DNA from: Phlebiopsis flavidoalba
Taxonomy: Eukaryota; Basidiomycota; Agaricomycetes; Polyporales; Phanerochaetaceae
Assembly: GCA_035772785.1 (NCBI GenBank)
Contig: JAOCPU010000003.1
Coordinates: 434,001 to 498,000, forward strand
Length of the DNA: 64,000 nt
Direction: 5' to 3'
Below, in pieces: positions 37,152 to 47,702 of this stretch. The position numbers and the translations under genes were made by a program. How positions within the stretch are numbered: the first letter of the stretch is position 1; each line of letters opens with the position of its first letter. The notes beneath the pieces were generated by a model that was given only the letters and a program-made list of their open reading frames with translations, made no database searches and was not told the origin of the DNA.

Positions 37152-38010
37152 CAGCATTAACAATCTACTACAACGTCGCGTCTTTGTTTCACGGTTCAGC
37201 TACCTCGCAGCCTTCCTTCCTCTTATCAATGCCCTGACGATTGACACTCCCACCAACTGGACCAGCAGTGACCCTGCAGTTCTCACTTGGACCACCACCT
37301 CAGGCGACCCCCCTCCACATGGTCGTTTGAGCTTGTCAACGTTGACAATTTCCACAACTCGTTTGCTATTGCCAACAATGTTAACACCTAGCCTGGGAAG
37401 TATTTCGATGACTCTGCCCGCCGTTCCCCCAGGGTACGTGTATCAATCCACCGGTCCCAGTAGAGTCTCAGCTGACTGTGTATTCCCGTATTCTCAGCTC
37501 TGGCTATCACAGTCCAAGCAGTGAACATCACGTAGGTCCTTCGTCTTTTGGTGAGGTTCTTCCCACTCACGTCGAAACAGGAACATCGCCAAGTATTCGC
37601 AGAGAGCGGCTCGTTCGCCATCGGCGCTGCTGTCTCCTCGACTTCTTCAAGTGAATCGTCCACCTCGTCCGCAGCAAGCACATCCTCATCTGGCTCTGCC
37701 TCTCTCACGCGTACGCATCTTTCTACCACTCTTTAAGGTTAACAACAAGGCTCATTCCATACCTAGCTCTGGAGCCGCGGGAAGTTCCACTTCAACCACG
37801 CCATTCGGAACCACTCTGTCCGGCAGTTCCACGGCGAGCAATTCGGGTTCGGCCACTTCTGGCTCGGGCACTACGAGCGGTACCTCGAGCAGTGGCAGTG
37901 CCACCCCGACGAACTTTGGCAATGGCAACAGCGGTGCCGCGTCTCTTGGCGTCAGCTCCTGGATGGCCTTGGTGGCCGCCGCCGCCGCCGGTGCTGCTGT
38001 GGTGGCTTAA
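37111..38010 (+). CDS. Secreted GPI-anchored Kre9/Knh-like cell-wall protein
   Basis: Small wall protein with a Kre9/Knh1-like N-terminal domain. A hydrophobic segment [11 protein letters not shown] (37201-37233) looks like the end of a signal peptide, cleaved before [19 protein letters not shown]. The domain continues as [20 protein letters not shown] and [11 protein letters not shown], then QAVNIT and [10 protein letters not shown]. Introns fit at 37434-37497, 37532-37580 and 37711-37766. A Ser/Thr/Gly-rich, probably O-glycosylated linker follows, and the protein ends [17 protein letters not shown], a GPI-anchor signal. ATG 37111 is in frame with the signal peptide but has a TAG five codons later, so the start is unsure. 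A further frameshift lies at about 37388-37390. Role in beta-glucan or wall organisation is inferred from the family. Confidence 0.85.
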
Positions 38011-38214
38011 GTGTTTGTCGATACCCTTCTTTCAGAACGATGGAACATTGCACATGGACCTCCGCGACTCATTGCAGCAGTCTTTTTTCCCGACTCTATG
38101 CACTACTTGTCATATAACCTTTCTCTCTAACTACCATTGGACTTTGTTGCACGCATTGGACTTTAACTACTACTATGATACAGATATTGTTTTACATACA
38201 TTCAGCCGGGCATC

Positions 38215-39823
38215 TCAGTCGACTGACAGAGCGATGTACGTGTCCTCTAAAAGGTAAGAGTATAAAGAGAAATCTAGGGGGCTGTCGGGTATGTCCACGC
38301 CGAGGTAGTTATTGATCGGCTGTGGCGCAGCGACAAGATGGACAGGCGGAATTGCGGGAAGGGGTCCGTGGACAAATGAAACAACAGTGGGTGAAACGAC
38401 GGAAGGCGACATGACAGAGACAGAAGGTGAGACAGCTGGTATAGCGGAATGCGTAGAAGACGGAACAGCTGGAGAAACAAGAGCTAAGGATGGTGAATGG
38501 ATGCCCACATCGCCAGTCGGTGAAACAGTTTGAGAGGGTACGGCGGATGCCAGGATTATTGGTGCTGGCGTCGTACCGACTTCCTCGCTGGGCAACGGAT
38601 CCCCTGCACGTTTACCCCAGAACTTCCATGCAGCGCGAACGTCCTGTGCAACAGCACGACATGAGCAAGCGTTCTTTTGTAGACAAGGCAGTAGAGCATA
38701 CCCAAGAGGAAGCAAAAATGACAAACGTAATCAGGGGCACTATTCAAAAAGTCAATTACATTCCAATACAATTTTTTTTTGCTTTAACTCACTAGCCGCT
38801 TCAATGATGATTGGAATGACGTTTGTCGCTACATGTTGAAGAAAAAATCCCAGCCCGAACAGTCTACGTTGCTCAGAGATGATTAGGAGGCGCGGTTGGC
38901 TTAATCAAGCAGTGAACGCACACAAAGAAGAATAGTTGACAGACTGTGAACGCCAATACGCGGAAGTATAAGCCCTTGGTATATCTTTTGGAGGATCTCA
39001 TTTGAGGAGCGCCCCTCCAAAAGTTCCGACGCTTGACAAACGCGTAGGCTTCCAGTCCCATCGTCAACGAGACCATGACGATGGAAACAACATATATTCC
39101 ACGGTTGCTGAGAGAATTCGCAATCCCGTAAGCACAAGATGGGACATCAATGAGAGTATACGTACAATGTAGATGAATGTGACCGAGCAATAATAATCGT
39201 TTGGTACGTGTCGAACGACACTATGGTTGGTACCACCTAGCTAAATTTGGCGTCAACAATCGGATAGTGGTAATGACACTACACAGCTCACCACCCCAGC
39301 CCACATCGCAAAGATTGTAAAGACGAGATACGGGAGCCCAACCAGCTGTGGGTCGGTCAGACTTCATAACGCCAGTAGTACCACTTTGTCCACATACCAG
39401 ACGAACACTGGTCTCATAATCCAGCCACCAAACAATGATCCTTGTTTGAAGTAGTATCTCTAATATCAACGAGAAAGCGGCAACACAGAACATTGTGTCT
39501 GTTCCGTGTTTAAGTATAGCCTGAGCCAAGCACAAGCTGAACGGTGGTTTCGGGTTCAATATTTGCTGACCATAGTACCTGTATTCAGAGTTATCATATG
39601 TAAACATAAATCAAGTAGTCGAAGGGACTCACAAGAGAGGAGGAGGGATGGTGCAAAATAATGTAACGATTATAAGATTGATCATTGTGGCATTTCGCTT
39701 GCGGATCCGTTTCGAATAAAGGAGTGTGCCTAGTAGGAATAGGAGAGAAGTCTGCCCGACAGTTAGTAGAACAAAGAGCGTGTTGAGTAGTGCGATTGGG
39801 TCCGGACCAAGGAGGGGATACAT
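38215..39823 (-). CDS. Seven-transmembrane receptor-like protein of basidiomycetes
   Basis: Integral membrane protein like the lineage-specific GPCR-type families of Agaricomycetes. From ATG 39823 it reads MYPLLGPDPIALLNTLFVLL, TVGQTSLLFLLGTLLYSKRI and MINLIIVTLFCTIPPPLL, giving two to three helices. An intron at 39579-39632 (54 nt, GTGAGT...ACAG) leads into YYGQQILNPKPPFSLCLAQ and FCVAAFSLILEILLQTRI. More hydrophobic blocks follow near 39080-38880 (VVSIVMVSLTMGLEAYAF, and LAFTVCQLFFFVCVH). The last part (about 38650-38215) is KFWGKRAG, then a cytosolic Ser/Pro/Val-rich tail ending YSYLLEDTYIALSVD. Frames change between exons; intron edges beyond the first were not resolved. Ligand and signalling partner are unknown. 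Confidence 0.76.
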
Positions 39824-41003
39824 GGTTGTTGTTTGAATGTTTGAGCTGTCCCTCGTGATGATGGTCAAGCGTGACATTCAGAGGAGTGATAGGAGGACCA
39901 TGAGGCGCCATGGTCCGTGTGCGACACGCCGATTTGCGACCTGGCAGACGGAGACTGAGCCATCCAGGGCCTTCTACTTTCTGCCGTTGTAGACGTCCAG
40001 CGGGTACAAAGAGAAAGTGTGCGACGGAGGAGAGAAGGGCAGTGTGGTAATAATATACGGCGATGTTGAAGCCCACGGCGCGGAAAGCGACGGCCGCGGC
40101 CTGCACGACAGCCCCTCCCTTGGTAAAGGCAGGTATAGGCTGCGGGGCGAAGCCACCTGGAAGCAACTGACCGTGATTGATGCGACCAGTGACAGCATCT
40201 CAGTGTACCGTTAGGAGGGCTGTTGGTTGCCGCGTTCCATACCTCAGTACAGGATGTAGAAATAAGGCTGTGAGACTTACCATCTTAAAGGAGTGAGCAA
40301 CACAGAACCAAAGCTGTGGGTCCCTAGGTTGCGTCTCCAGCCCGTGTTCATTCCACAAGGCCAATTAGACAGAAGCTGTCCTGCGTGTAGCAGCCCATGG
40401 CATTTCCGCACGCCGGCTCATGTCGACCGCGGTCATTGCAACTCATGAGCAAACAGCGCAATCTGATTGAGAAGGGCAACAGTATCACGGAGTTCGAGAT
40501 GCATTAAAACACTGGTGGATGAAGCCTACGAACAGTCAAAGTGTTGGTCGGGATCGAAATGGGTTCCCCAATTGGACGCGATAATGAGCGTGAGAGCCAG
40601 CTTCCTTTTGAGGATCACGAGCAAAGTGACCTTCTCCAGAACTTGTTGCAAGCTGTTGCAAGCCCGCTTCGCGGTCGTCAAAGCCCTTGTCCCTCCTTGC
40701 CCTTGCCGTCCGCTAACCTCGCTGCCCTCTGCGAGTCCCGTGTCATATCGCGGTAGAGGACCGTCTTACTCGTTACTGCAAGCCCGGACTAGCGCGGTTT
40801 GCGGTCTTGGCCTAATTTCGTCTCGTCGGAAAGCTGCCCACTGGCAGGCCTGAGAGGTCCCGAGTCAGAGTACACAGAATTGAGGGCACCAGGTCCGTCA
40901 GTGCAGTTGTTACCTGTACACAAATATTTTATCGAGAGCTGAGAGTAGATAATCTATGCGAAGCAGCCACACTCACTAACGACATCCGCTCCCTACGACC
41001 ATC
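39824..41003. other. divergent intergenic region
   Basis: Between the 7TM gene (-) and the disordered-protein gene (+). A plus-strand open stretch at 40541-40756 (SQLPFEDHEQSDLLQNLLQ) is not recognised and may be 5' UTR or a missed exon. Nothing else is visible. Confidence 0.35.
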
Positions 41004-44000
41004 ATGCCCAACACTAATCGCTCAAATAGTTCATCTGCTTTGTCGCCCTCCTCTGCTAGTCCTCAGCCGGCCTGGGCTCCCCCAAAGGCGCCACTGCCGC
41101 CACACAGGCCTCGCGAAAAACTTGCCAATGCGCTCGGAGTTGCTACTCCCGTACCGGCTACGCACAACCATGTCCCAACGCTTTCTCCGACACCCTTGAA
41201 TGGGATGCTGACACCTACCTCGATTGCGCCTTCTGAAGCTCTTAGACGTTCTCCGACACCTTCAGTATCCTCCTCGAACATGCCCCCCGCACCTTCCACG
41301 TCAAGATACCTCCTTCATGTAATACCACCTCTTCATTTACCACACGACGCTGACGACCTGAGGGCACGCCTGTACCTCCAACGGCCTCAGGATATCATAC
41401 CAGTTTCGGCGCGGGTATTGGTTCCCGTGTATTCGACTCTGCAGTCACAGCTCTCCGCGATTGCACGGGAATACGCTTTACGAGCACAGTCGGCATGGTG
41501 CTGTACCTCATCACGAACATGAACGCAGGAAATGAAGAGGAGCCTGGTCCGAGAATATCTGATGAAGTTTGGAAGCATATATGGACGCGCGTGCTCAGAG
41601 CAGAAAAGGACGAACTACTCACACCAGGCCCTCGGCCGCTAGGCCTCGGGCTTGGGTATGGCATAGCTGGACGGTCTTCTCCTGCACTTTTGCAGGATGT
41701 CGCGCAAGGATCGCTTCACTCGCAAGCCTGCGTGCTCTGATCTCTCCACGACTTCCGAAGGAGCCTCCACTTCCTTTACACCCTCTCCTTCCACGCCGTC
41801 ACATTCGTCTACTCGTCACAAAGTGATGATATGGACACCCCCGAGTCTACGACCTCCATTGATGGGGCCGAGTGCAGCGAATTCCCTTCCCCTTCCCGGA
41901 TTAGAATCTCCCGCCTTGGTACCTGTTCTGGCTAAAGTGGAATTCGACATCGACAAGAAGAGGGCAGGATGGTACGAGACATGGGTCAGAAGCCGAAAGA
42001 TGAATCACGCGAAGAGGGCAGAAAGCCGACTTGGCGGAAGGAGTGGAAGTCGATCTGCAACGGGCGAGGAAGAGGAGGGAGAAGCAAAAGGAAGGCGCCG
42101 ATTGACCTTACTCTGGTGGACAAGGTGAACAAACACAAGGGCCCAAGTTTCCTTCTAACCACGGAGACTTCTTCCGAGCCTGAGGAATTGGTCGACCACA
42201 GGAAGACGGGTACGAGCTTCTTTCTGACCAAGATGAGCTCGAGGATGAAGACTTGAATGCTCGGCTTGAGGGTGTCGCTGTCGATGGGGACCCTCTCGAG
42301 GACGTGTTCGGTAAGGACGAGGAAATGTGGGCTGATATGCGCTCATCTGCGGAACAACGAGCACCAAACCCGGCTGTCGTAAACTTGGCTCTTGACGCGT
42401 CGGCTGTTTCCAGTCTACCGGATGATTTGGAAGAGGATGACGATGATTCCTTACCCGTTCCCCGACGACGAAGCCGACGTCTCAGAGTTACTTGACCGCA
42501 TGACCCCAAACCCCCTCTTACGGTGTCTATTCCTGAGGGCGCGGAGATTGTGCTTGCGAAACGTCCAGTCATCGCCGACCACCGCTGGAACTGTGAAGCG
42601 TCACATACCTCCTCCATTACACCTGTTGCCCCAAACACAAGGGAGTTGGGCGTGCCGGAACAAGCCAGCCCTATGCCATCCAGTGCAGGCAGCGCGCAAC
42701 TCGCCTATCTTGCTACACCGTCCTCAGATGGTACTGTGCAGGAATCTGAGCCTGAGGTTGACCTTGATGCTGCTCGTCAATCATTGTTCCCCGAGGATGA
42801 CGATGAGGACGATGAGGACGATGACTCCCTGGACGAGGATTTATTGAAGAAAGTTAATATTCGGAGTCCTGAAGACGAAAAGAGAGATGGTGCATTCTTC
42901 AACGATCTTAACTTGGGTCTCGACCCGTCCTGCAACAGAAGATGCCGATGTAAGTATAATGTCCTCCTTTGGTTATATAATGCTGACGTGTGCTTGTTCC
43001 AAGTTCGACGACTCTGATCCTTATGACCGCCGCAAGAGTCAATATATTATGGCCGCGCAGTTAGACCAGATAGAAAAGGTCCGTTCACCTGAACTCATTT
43101 CTCTCAAAGCAACATCCTGACCTCTTCTCCCAAGACCCTTGCTCAGCTTTTTCTCCTCGTCGCCTGGCCTCAGAGGATCTAAAGCCTGAGGACATTCCGA
43201 TCCATCGCCGTGCTCAGTCTACTGTATCCGATAAAAAGCGCTGCGCTCGTCCTTCTCTTTCTGGCGCCTTGTCGCTGTCTCCCCACAAAGGGACGTTGTC
43301 TCCGCCACCTAAGTTAGTCTTATCTTAATTACTTCATTGTACGCCTTAACGGATTATCTTCACAGGAGTGCCGGTATCTTTGAGTAGCGCAGCTTGGCCG
43401 GCAGTTTCTTACACCACTATCAATGGCAAAGAGGAGGGTGTAGACAGACCGCCTTCGCCACCTAAGTTCGCATTCAATGGTATCACAACGGAACCACCGA
43501 GGCAATTTCGCCCCCAGTCTCACGTATCCGAGAGCCTTCCGATGAGACCGCTGCGAGGCAAAGAGCACTTGACGAAGAACATGGCTTTGTACCCGCCTCT
43601 GACTGTACCGAACATGTTCGGTACTGTGATAGACTCAGACTCGCCCGTTATTCCCCTTTCTCCAGATCCCTTCGGTAGATACCCATCCGAGGCAGAAGCG
43701 ACTCGCTTGGTGGAGGAGAGAAACTCTCAGGTATTTTCGGATGACGGGAGCTCGACGGTCGTCAGTAGCCTCCCGGACAGAAACTCGTCGCTTACCATAC
43801 CTGCCACGATGGTCAATGATTCCCGCCCTCCTTCCCAAGCTCCTTCCAGCCGATTCTCTATGGACTCAATGACTTCCGAAGAGGTCACCAAGGTGGCTGC
43901 AGCGAACAACAGTAATGGGGGTGGAAGTGGGAGCGGGAAAAGCTCGTCGTCGCTGATGAGTGTCAAGAGTATTCGTAAATTATGGAGAAGAAGTGATGGT

Positions 44001-44885
44001 AAGAGGCAATCTGTCTCTTCAATCGCCCAACCTGAGTCTGGTCGGACATCGCCCAATCCCGCCGCGCCACCGCCCGTGCCGGCAGGTAGATCCCGGGCGA
44101 AATCCGTTTCGAAGGGACCTCCACCACCCGATCCGGCGGCACACAGTCTACTGGTTCCCCCCATACCTCCACGAGGAGCCATGCAAAGTCTCCAGTTCGA
44201 CCAACAGTCACCATATCCCATTCACCCCGTCGTCAGACCTTCTATTAGTTCTTCGTCACCCACTCCTCCCAGTCGGGCCTTCTTCCCAGCAGACTCATCG
44301 CTCCCCCTCCATCACTATCCCCCCAAGTCCCTATGTCCGCACCATCCCCGGGCTCCGAGAGATCCAGTGCTAGAAAATCAATATTGAAGTCATGGAAAAG
44401 CGGTAATCTATCAACGAGTTCCAGTAAGGGCTCCATCTCATCCACAGGGTCTCGCTCCAGCTCAGAGCAACAGCCTGAAACTATGAAGAGACGCCGCCCA
44501 AGTATGATAGACCTCGCAGCCGGTGCCATGCGCAGCTCTCTGTCACTTAACTCTGCATCGACTATTAACGGGGAGATTCCGCCAAGCCCTGCTCTCCCAG
44601 AACAGTACGCTGTCCACGGACGTTCTCCCAGCCGACAGTCCCAGAACACCCTTGGCGGTCGCCCGAGCATCTCGTCGAACAACTCGACGTCCTCACCACC
44701 ATACTCACGCTCCCCGTTGCTCGCCGCTAGCTCCCCGCCGCGGAATGGGCTGCTCTCCAAAACAGTCTCGGCCGTCGGTTGACTCGCACGAGAGCAGACC
44801 AAGCTTCGACTCTTCGCAGTTTGAGATGGTCTCGCCGCCACGAGCATCGCTCACGTATCCGTACAACGGTCTCGACCACTCTTAG
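41004..44885 (+). CDS. Large Ser/Pro-rich, mostly disordered protein of unknown function
   Basis: One plus-strand gene is suggested by continuous low-complexity coding sequence. From ATG 41004 it reads MPNTNRSNSSSALSPSSASP, then a Pro/Ser/Thr-rich stretch, then a more ordered block with QDIIPVSARVLVPVYSTLQS, MVLYLITNMNAGNEEEPGPR and ISDEVWKHIWTRVLRAEKDE (41390-41620). Acidic runs follow (for example DDDEDDEDDDSLDEDLLKKV, about 42797-42856), then SDPYDRRKSQYIMAAQLDQI (about 43015-43075). A 339-codon open stretch, 43368-44387, contains KSIRKLWRRSDGKRQS (about 43970). The tail is Ser-rich and ends YPYNGLDHS with a stop at 44883-44885. At least three frame changes or introns occur (about 42240, 42500, 42945-43005). 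I do not recognise the family. The ordered block and basic WRR motif suggest a scaffold or signalling protein, but that is speculation. Confidence 0.68.
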
Positions 44886-45273
44886 TAATATCCATCATGC
44901 TATCTTCGTCGCACACACCATACCTCCGTACCTTATATCCATATCTTTGCTGACATTTACTCTCGTTCATACCGTGTACATCTTGGCTTCATTTATGGCT
45001 GGTCCAAGCTTCGTCTTCTTCTTGCTTTCAGGCTTGGAAGTATGCTGTATTTATGACATAATACAACTTTTTTTCTGCTATGGGGTTCCGTTCGCTCGAT
45101 GAGCTCCATACATTTGTTAGACTTATCGTTGTGTTTTGATACATTCATCTTATATTCTTGACTTTTGAGCATATACAACATATCTCCGGTGGGGATAGTA
45201 AAAGATAGAAATGTGTGTAGTGCTGCTAATGTGCTTACACCAAGGACCATTCTAATTAATGAACCAGTCCCGA
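44886..45273. other. convergent 3' region
   Basis: Between two gene ends facing each other. Pyrimidine- and T-rich runs just after 44885 are consistent with a 3' UTR. No gene was seen. Confidence 0.4.
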
Positions 45274-47463
45274 TCAGAACTGGTTCTCCGTCGAGTCGCT
45301 ACCTACAGCAAGAGGTACTGGAAGATCCTGCAGAGACCGTTGTCAGAATCCGGTCAACGTAGTTTGCAGCGCTCCTGAGTACATTGGTTAGTATTTGGCG
45401 ATCGCATGGGTTCAATGGCACCGACCATGTTTCTGATGTGTAAGCACGTCACAACCGAGCTCCTTTTCTTTCTTCTGTACGAGGTCAACATATGCTAGCA
45501 TACCGTCTGTCTTGAAACGAGACGCAAGCTCAGCAGTCGCTGTGGCGTTCAGGTGAAGTCCGGCCAAAGAGATCAATTGGAGAACAAATCTATGACAACC
45601 CGATCAGCATACGGAAATTCGCAAACAGAGAGTGAATCGTACCCTTCTTTTCCGAGCTCCCAGATGAAGTTCTTCAGGTCTTCGTTCGAGAATCCTTGTG
45701 CCGACCAATTGAAGCTTGGGCTGAGATTGTACACAAACCATTTCCCGGGGTACTTCTCTCTGATCTTACGGGCGAAAGACCGCGCCTGATTGAGATCAGG
45801 CAGTTTTTCGTTTCGAGCCAGATCATGTCGGGCATAGGGAGCGAATGCCAGCGACCGTTTGATGGCGGCGTCAACGCCACCAGTGTAATGATAGTATCCT
45901 TCACGTGTTTTTGGTGCTGAGGAAAACGCTCCTCAGGATGTTGGTGAATAGGCTTTCAGAACAGGAGCTGCGCACCATCCCAGTCCCACCGGACATTTGC
46001 GCCGATGATGTCCGCTGCGATATCCCCCGCGCCTCTGTGTTTGACTTGCCCGTCGACCGCTTCAAGGTAGTGTTTGTAGGCCGACTCCTTCGCGGCAGCC
46101 GAGATCTTCGAAGAGTTAGCAATCGCGTGTTCGACGGCTGAAGATTTTTAGTAAGAGATTCGTAATCCCTGAGTGACATGTCGGTTACCTGTATTGAATG
46201 TGCACAGGGGATGCTCAGCAAGCCAGTCCGCTTCAATTTTGTCTATTTCGGCCGCTGTTGCTCCTCGCAGTTCGGCCTCTTGGATGACTTCGGCTAGCCC
46301 CTTCCCGGGTACAGTAGTACCACCTGCGAGCAGGTAAGCCACGGAGTTTCTCTTTTGTCAACAACGCTGGCTTGACTCACTTTATATACTCATGGTCCAG
46401 GATATCTACCGTGCTTGATATCAGCTTACCTGACTCAGCATCTGTGCGTGCGATTAAAAGCATGTTGTTTTGGAGCATGTCCAATTGGAAGCGAGACGCG
46501 ATTGAGTCTGGAAGTATGTGTTGATGCGGGGACGAGAACCTTGCCAGCAAGGTGACCGCATTTCTTGCCGCCTACGAGCTGATCTTCCAGATGAATTGCT
46601 GATGCACCCTGTACTATAGTTCAGAACGTGGGAGAATGTAGCCTTACAGTGGGGCTGACTTACCGACTCGGCAAAGAGCTTGGCCAATTTCATGACCGTC
46701 GAGGTACCTCCGTGTCTAGCCCATAGGACCTTAGATAACCGAAAGCCTTCAAGATTCAAAGTACCTACCCCATATCTGCGTCGGCTATTATTGGCCGCAA
46801 GTAGTCCACATAAGGAGTCTTTGCGCGACTTTCGGATGAGAGCGTGAGACGTTCGTCATAGTGTTTCTTGTCGTGTAACTGCTGCGCTCTGCAAGGTGTA
46901 AAGATGCGATGGACCTGATTTGGAACAGTCGTATACGGATAGTCTCTGATAGTCCACTGTATTTCAGTACTCTGCTTTAGTTACACGCGCAAGTGAGCAT
47001 ACCCAAAATCTGGGCCGACTTCATTATTGCCAGTAGTTAGAAGGCTCGAACATGCCCATCCGCTGACATAGACAACCTCTTGGTGAGGGGCCATCTGGGT
47101 CCATTTGGACGGGATCAACCGCACCCATTGTATGCACGGGCTTGCCCTCATTTTGCTCGCTCGTCAAACAACGCTATAGAGCTTGTCCGCGAGCAGTGGC
47201 ATGTGTTTGTGAAGGCAGTGGTAGGACCGGCATAGATCCTTGCTTGGAAGCAACGGCTTTGAGCTGTGTATGGCCGGCTTAAGGTTGGCGAAGCGGGTTG
47301 GTCAAGAAAGCTTGTACTTCGTCTACGCGACGTTTGAACAGCGCATCTTCTTCAGCCGGATGAGGCGGCGACAAAGCCGTAGAGCGGGAGCTGAAGAGCC
47401 AAATGCCCGTGTCGCAGGCATGAACAGCCTTGAACGGGTGGTTCTGAGGAGTGCAGAAGACAT
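45274..47463 (-). CDS. Mitochondrial 2-methylisocitrate lyase (isocitrate lyase superfamily)
   Basis: Cleaves 2-methylisocitrate to pyruvate and succinate in the propionate-detoxifying methylcitrate cycle. From ATG 47463 the start [20 protein letters not shown] is Arg/Ser-rich without acids, a mitochondrial presequence, which argues against the cytosolic or peroxisomal glyoxylate enzyme. It continues [52 protein letters not shown] and [36 protein letters not shown] is next, then the catalytic hexapeptide KKCGHL at 46549-46566. [20 protein letters not shown] follows near 46200, then [30 protein letters not shown] and [10 protein letters not shown]. It ends STENQF with TGA at 45274-45276. Frameshifts occur after the presequence, near 47200, and elsewhere. 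Methylisocitrate versus isocitrate specificity rests on the presequence and overall similarity. Confidence 0.9.
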
Positions 47464-47702
47464 GATCTGGGATAAAGGTGGGGAAACCCCGTGGGTGTTT
47501 ATAACGGGACGAGAGAATGCGGGGTAAGCCGATGAGTCCGATCCGAGAGACGCCTGCGGATATCACGCTCGCATGAGGGAGCTCGCCAAGTCGTACGTTC
47601 AGAATCAAATCGGCATCATCTTCGTGGGCGTTTTGATCACGGCAAGGACCGACTCCTTCCTTGCTTCACGCGTCCATGTTAAATCTTGCTTGCAAGTAAG
47701 CC
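47464..47702. promoter_or_regulatory. short shared divergent promoter region
   Basis: Only 239 bp separate the start codons of the methylisocitrate lyase (-) and SKI2 (+). Both promoters must lie here or within the genes. I do not see a distinct TATA box. Confidence 0.45.

Noticed and set aside
42108..42638. Ser-rich minus-strand open frame
   Set aside because: Mirror of acidic and Ser-rich codons of the plus-strand disordered protein.
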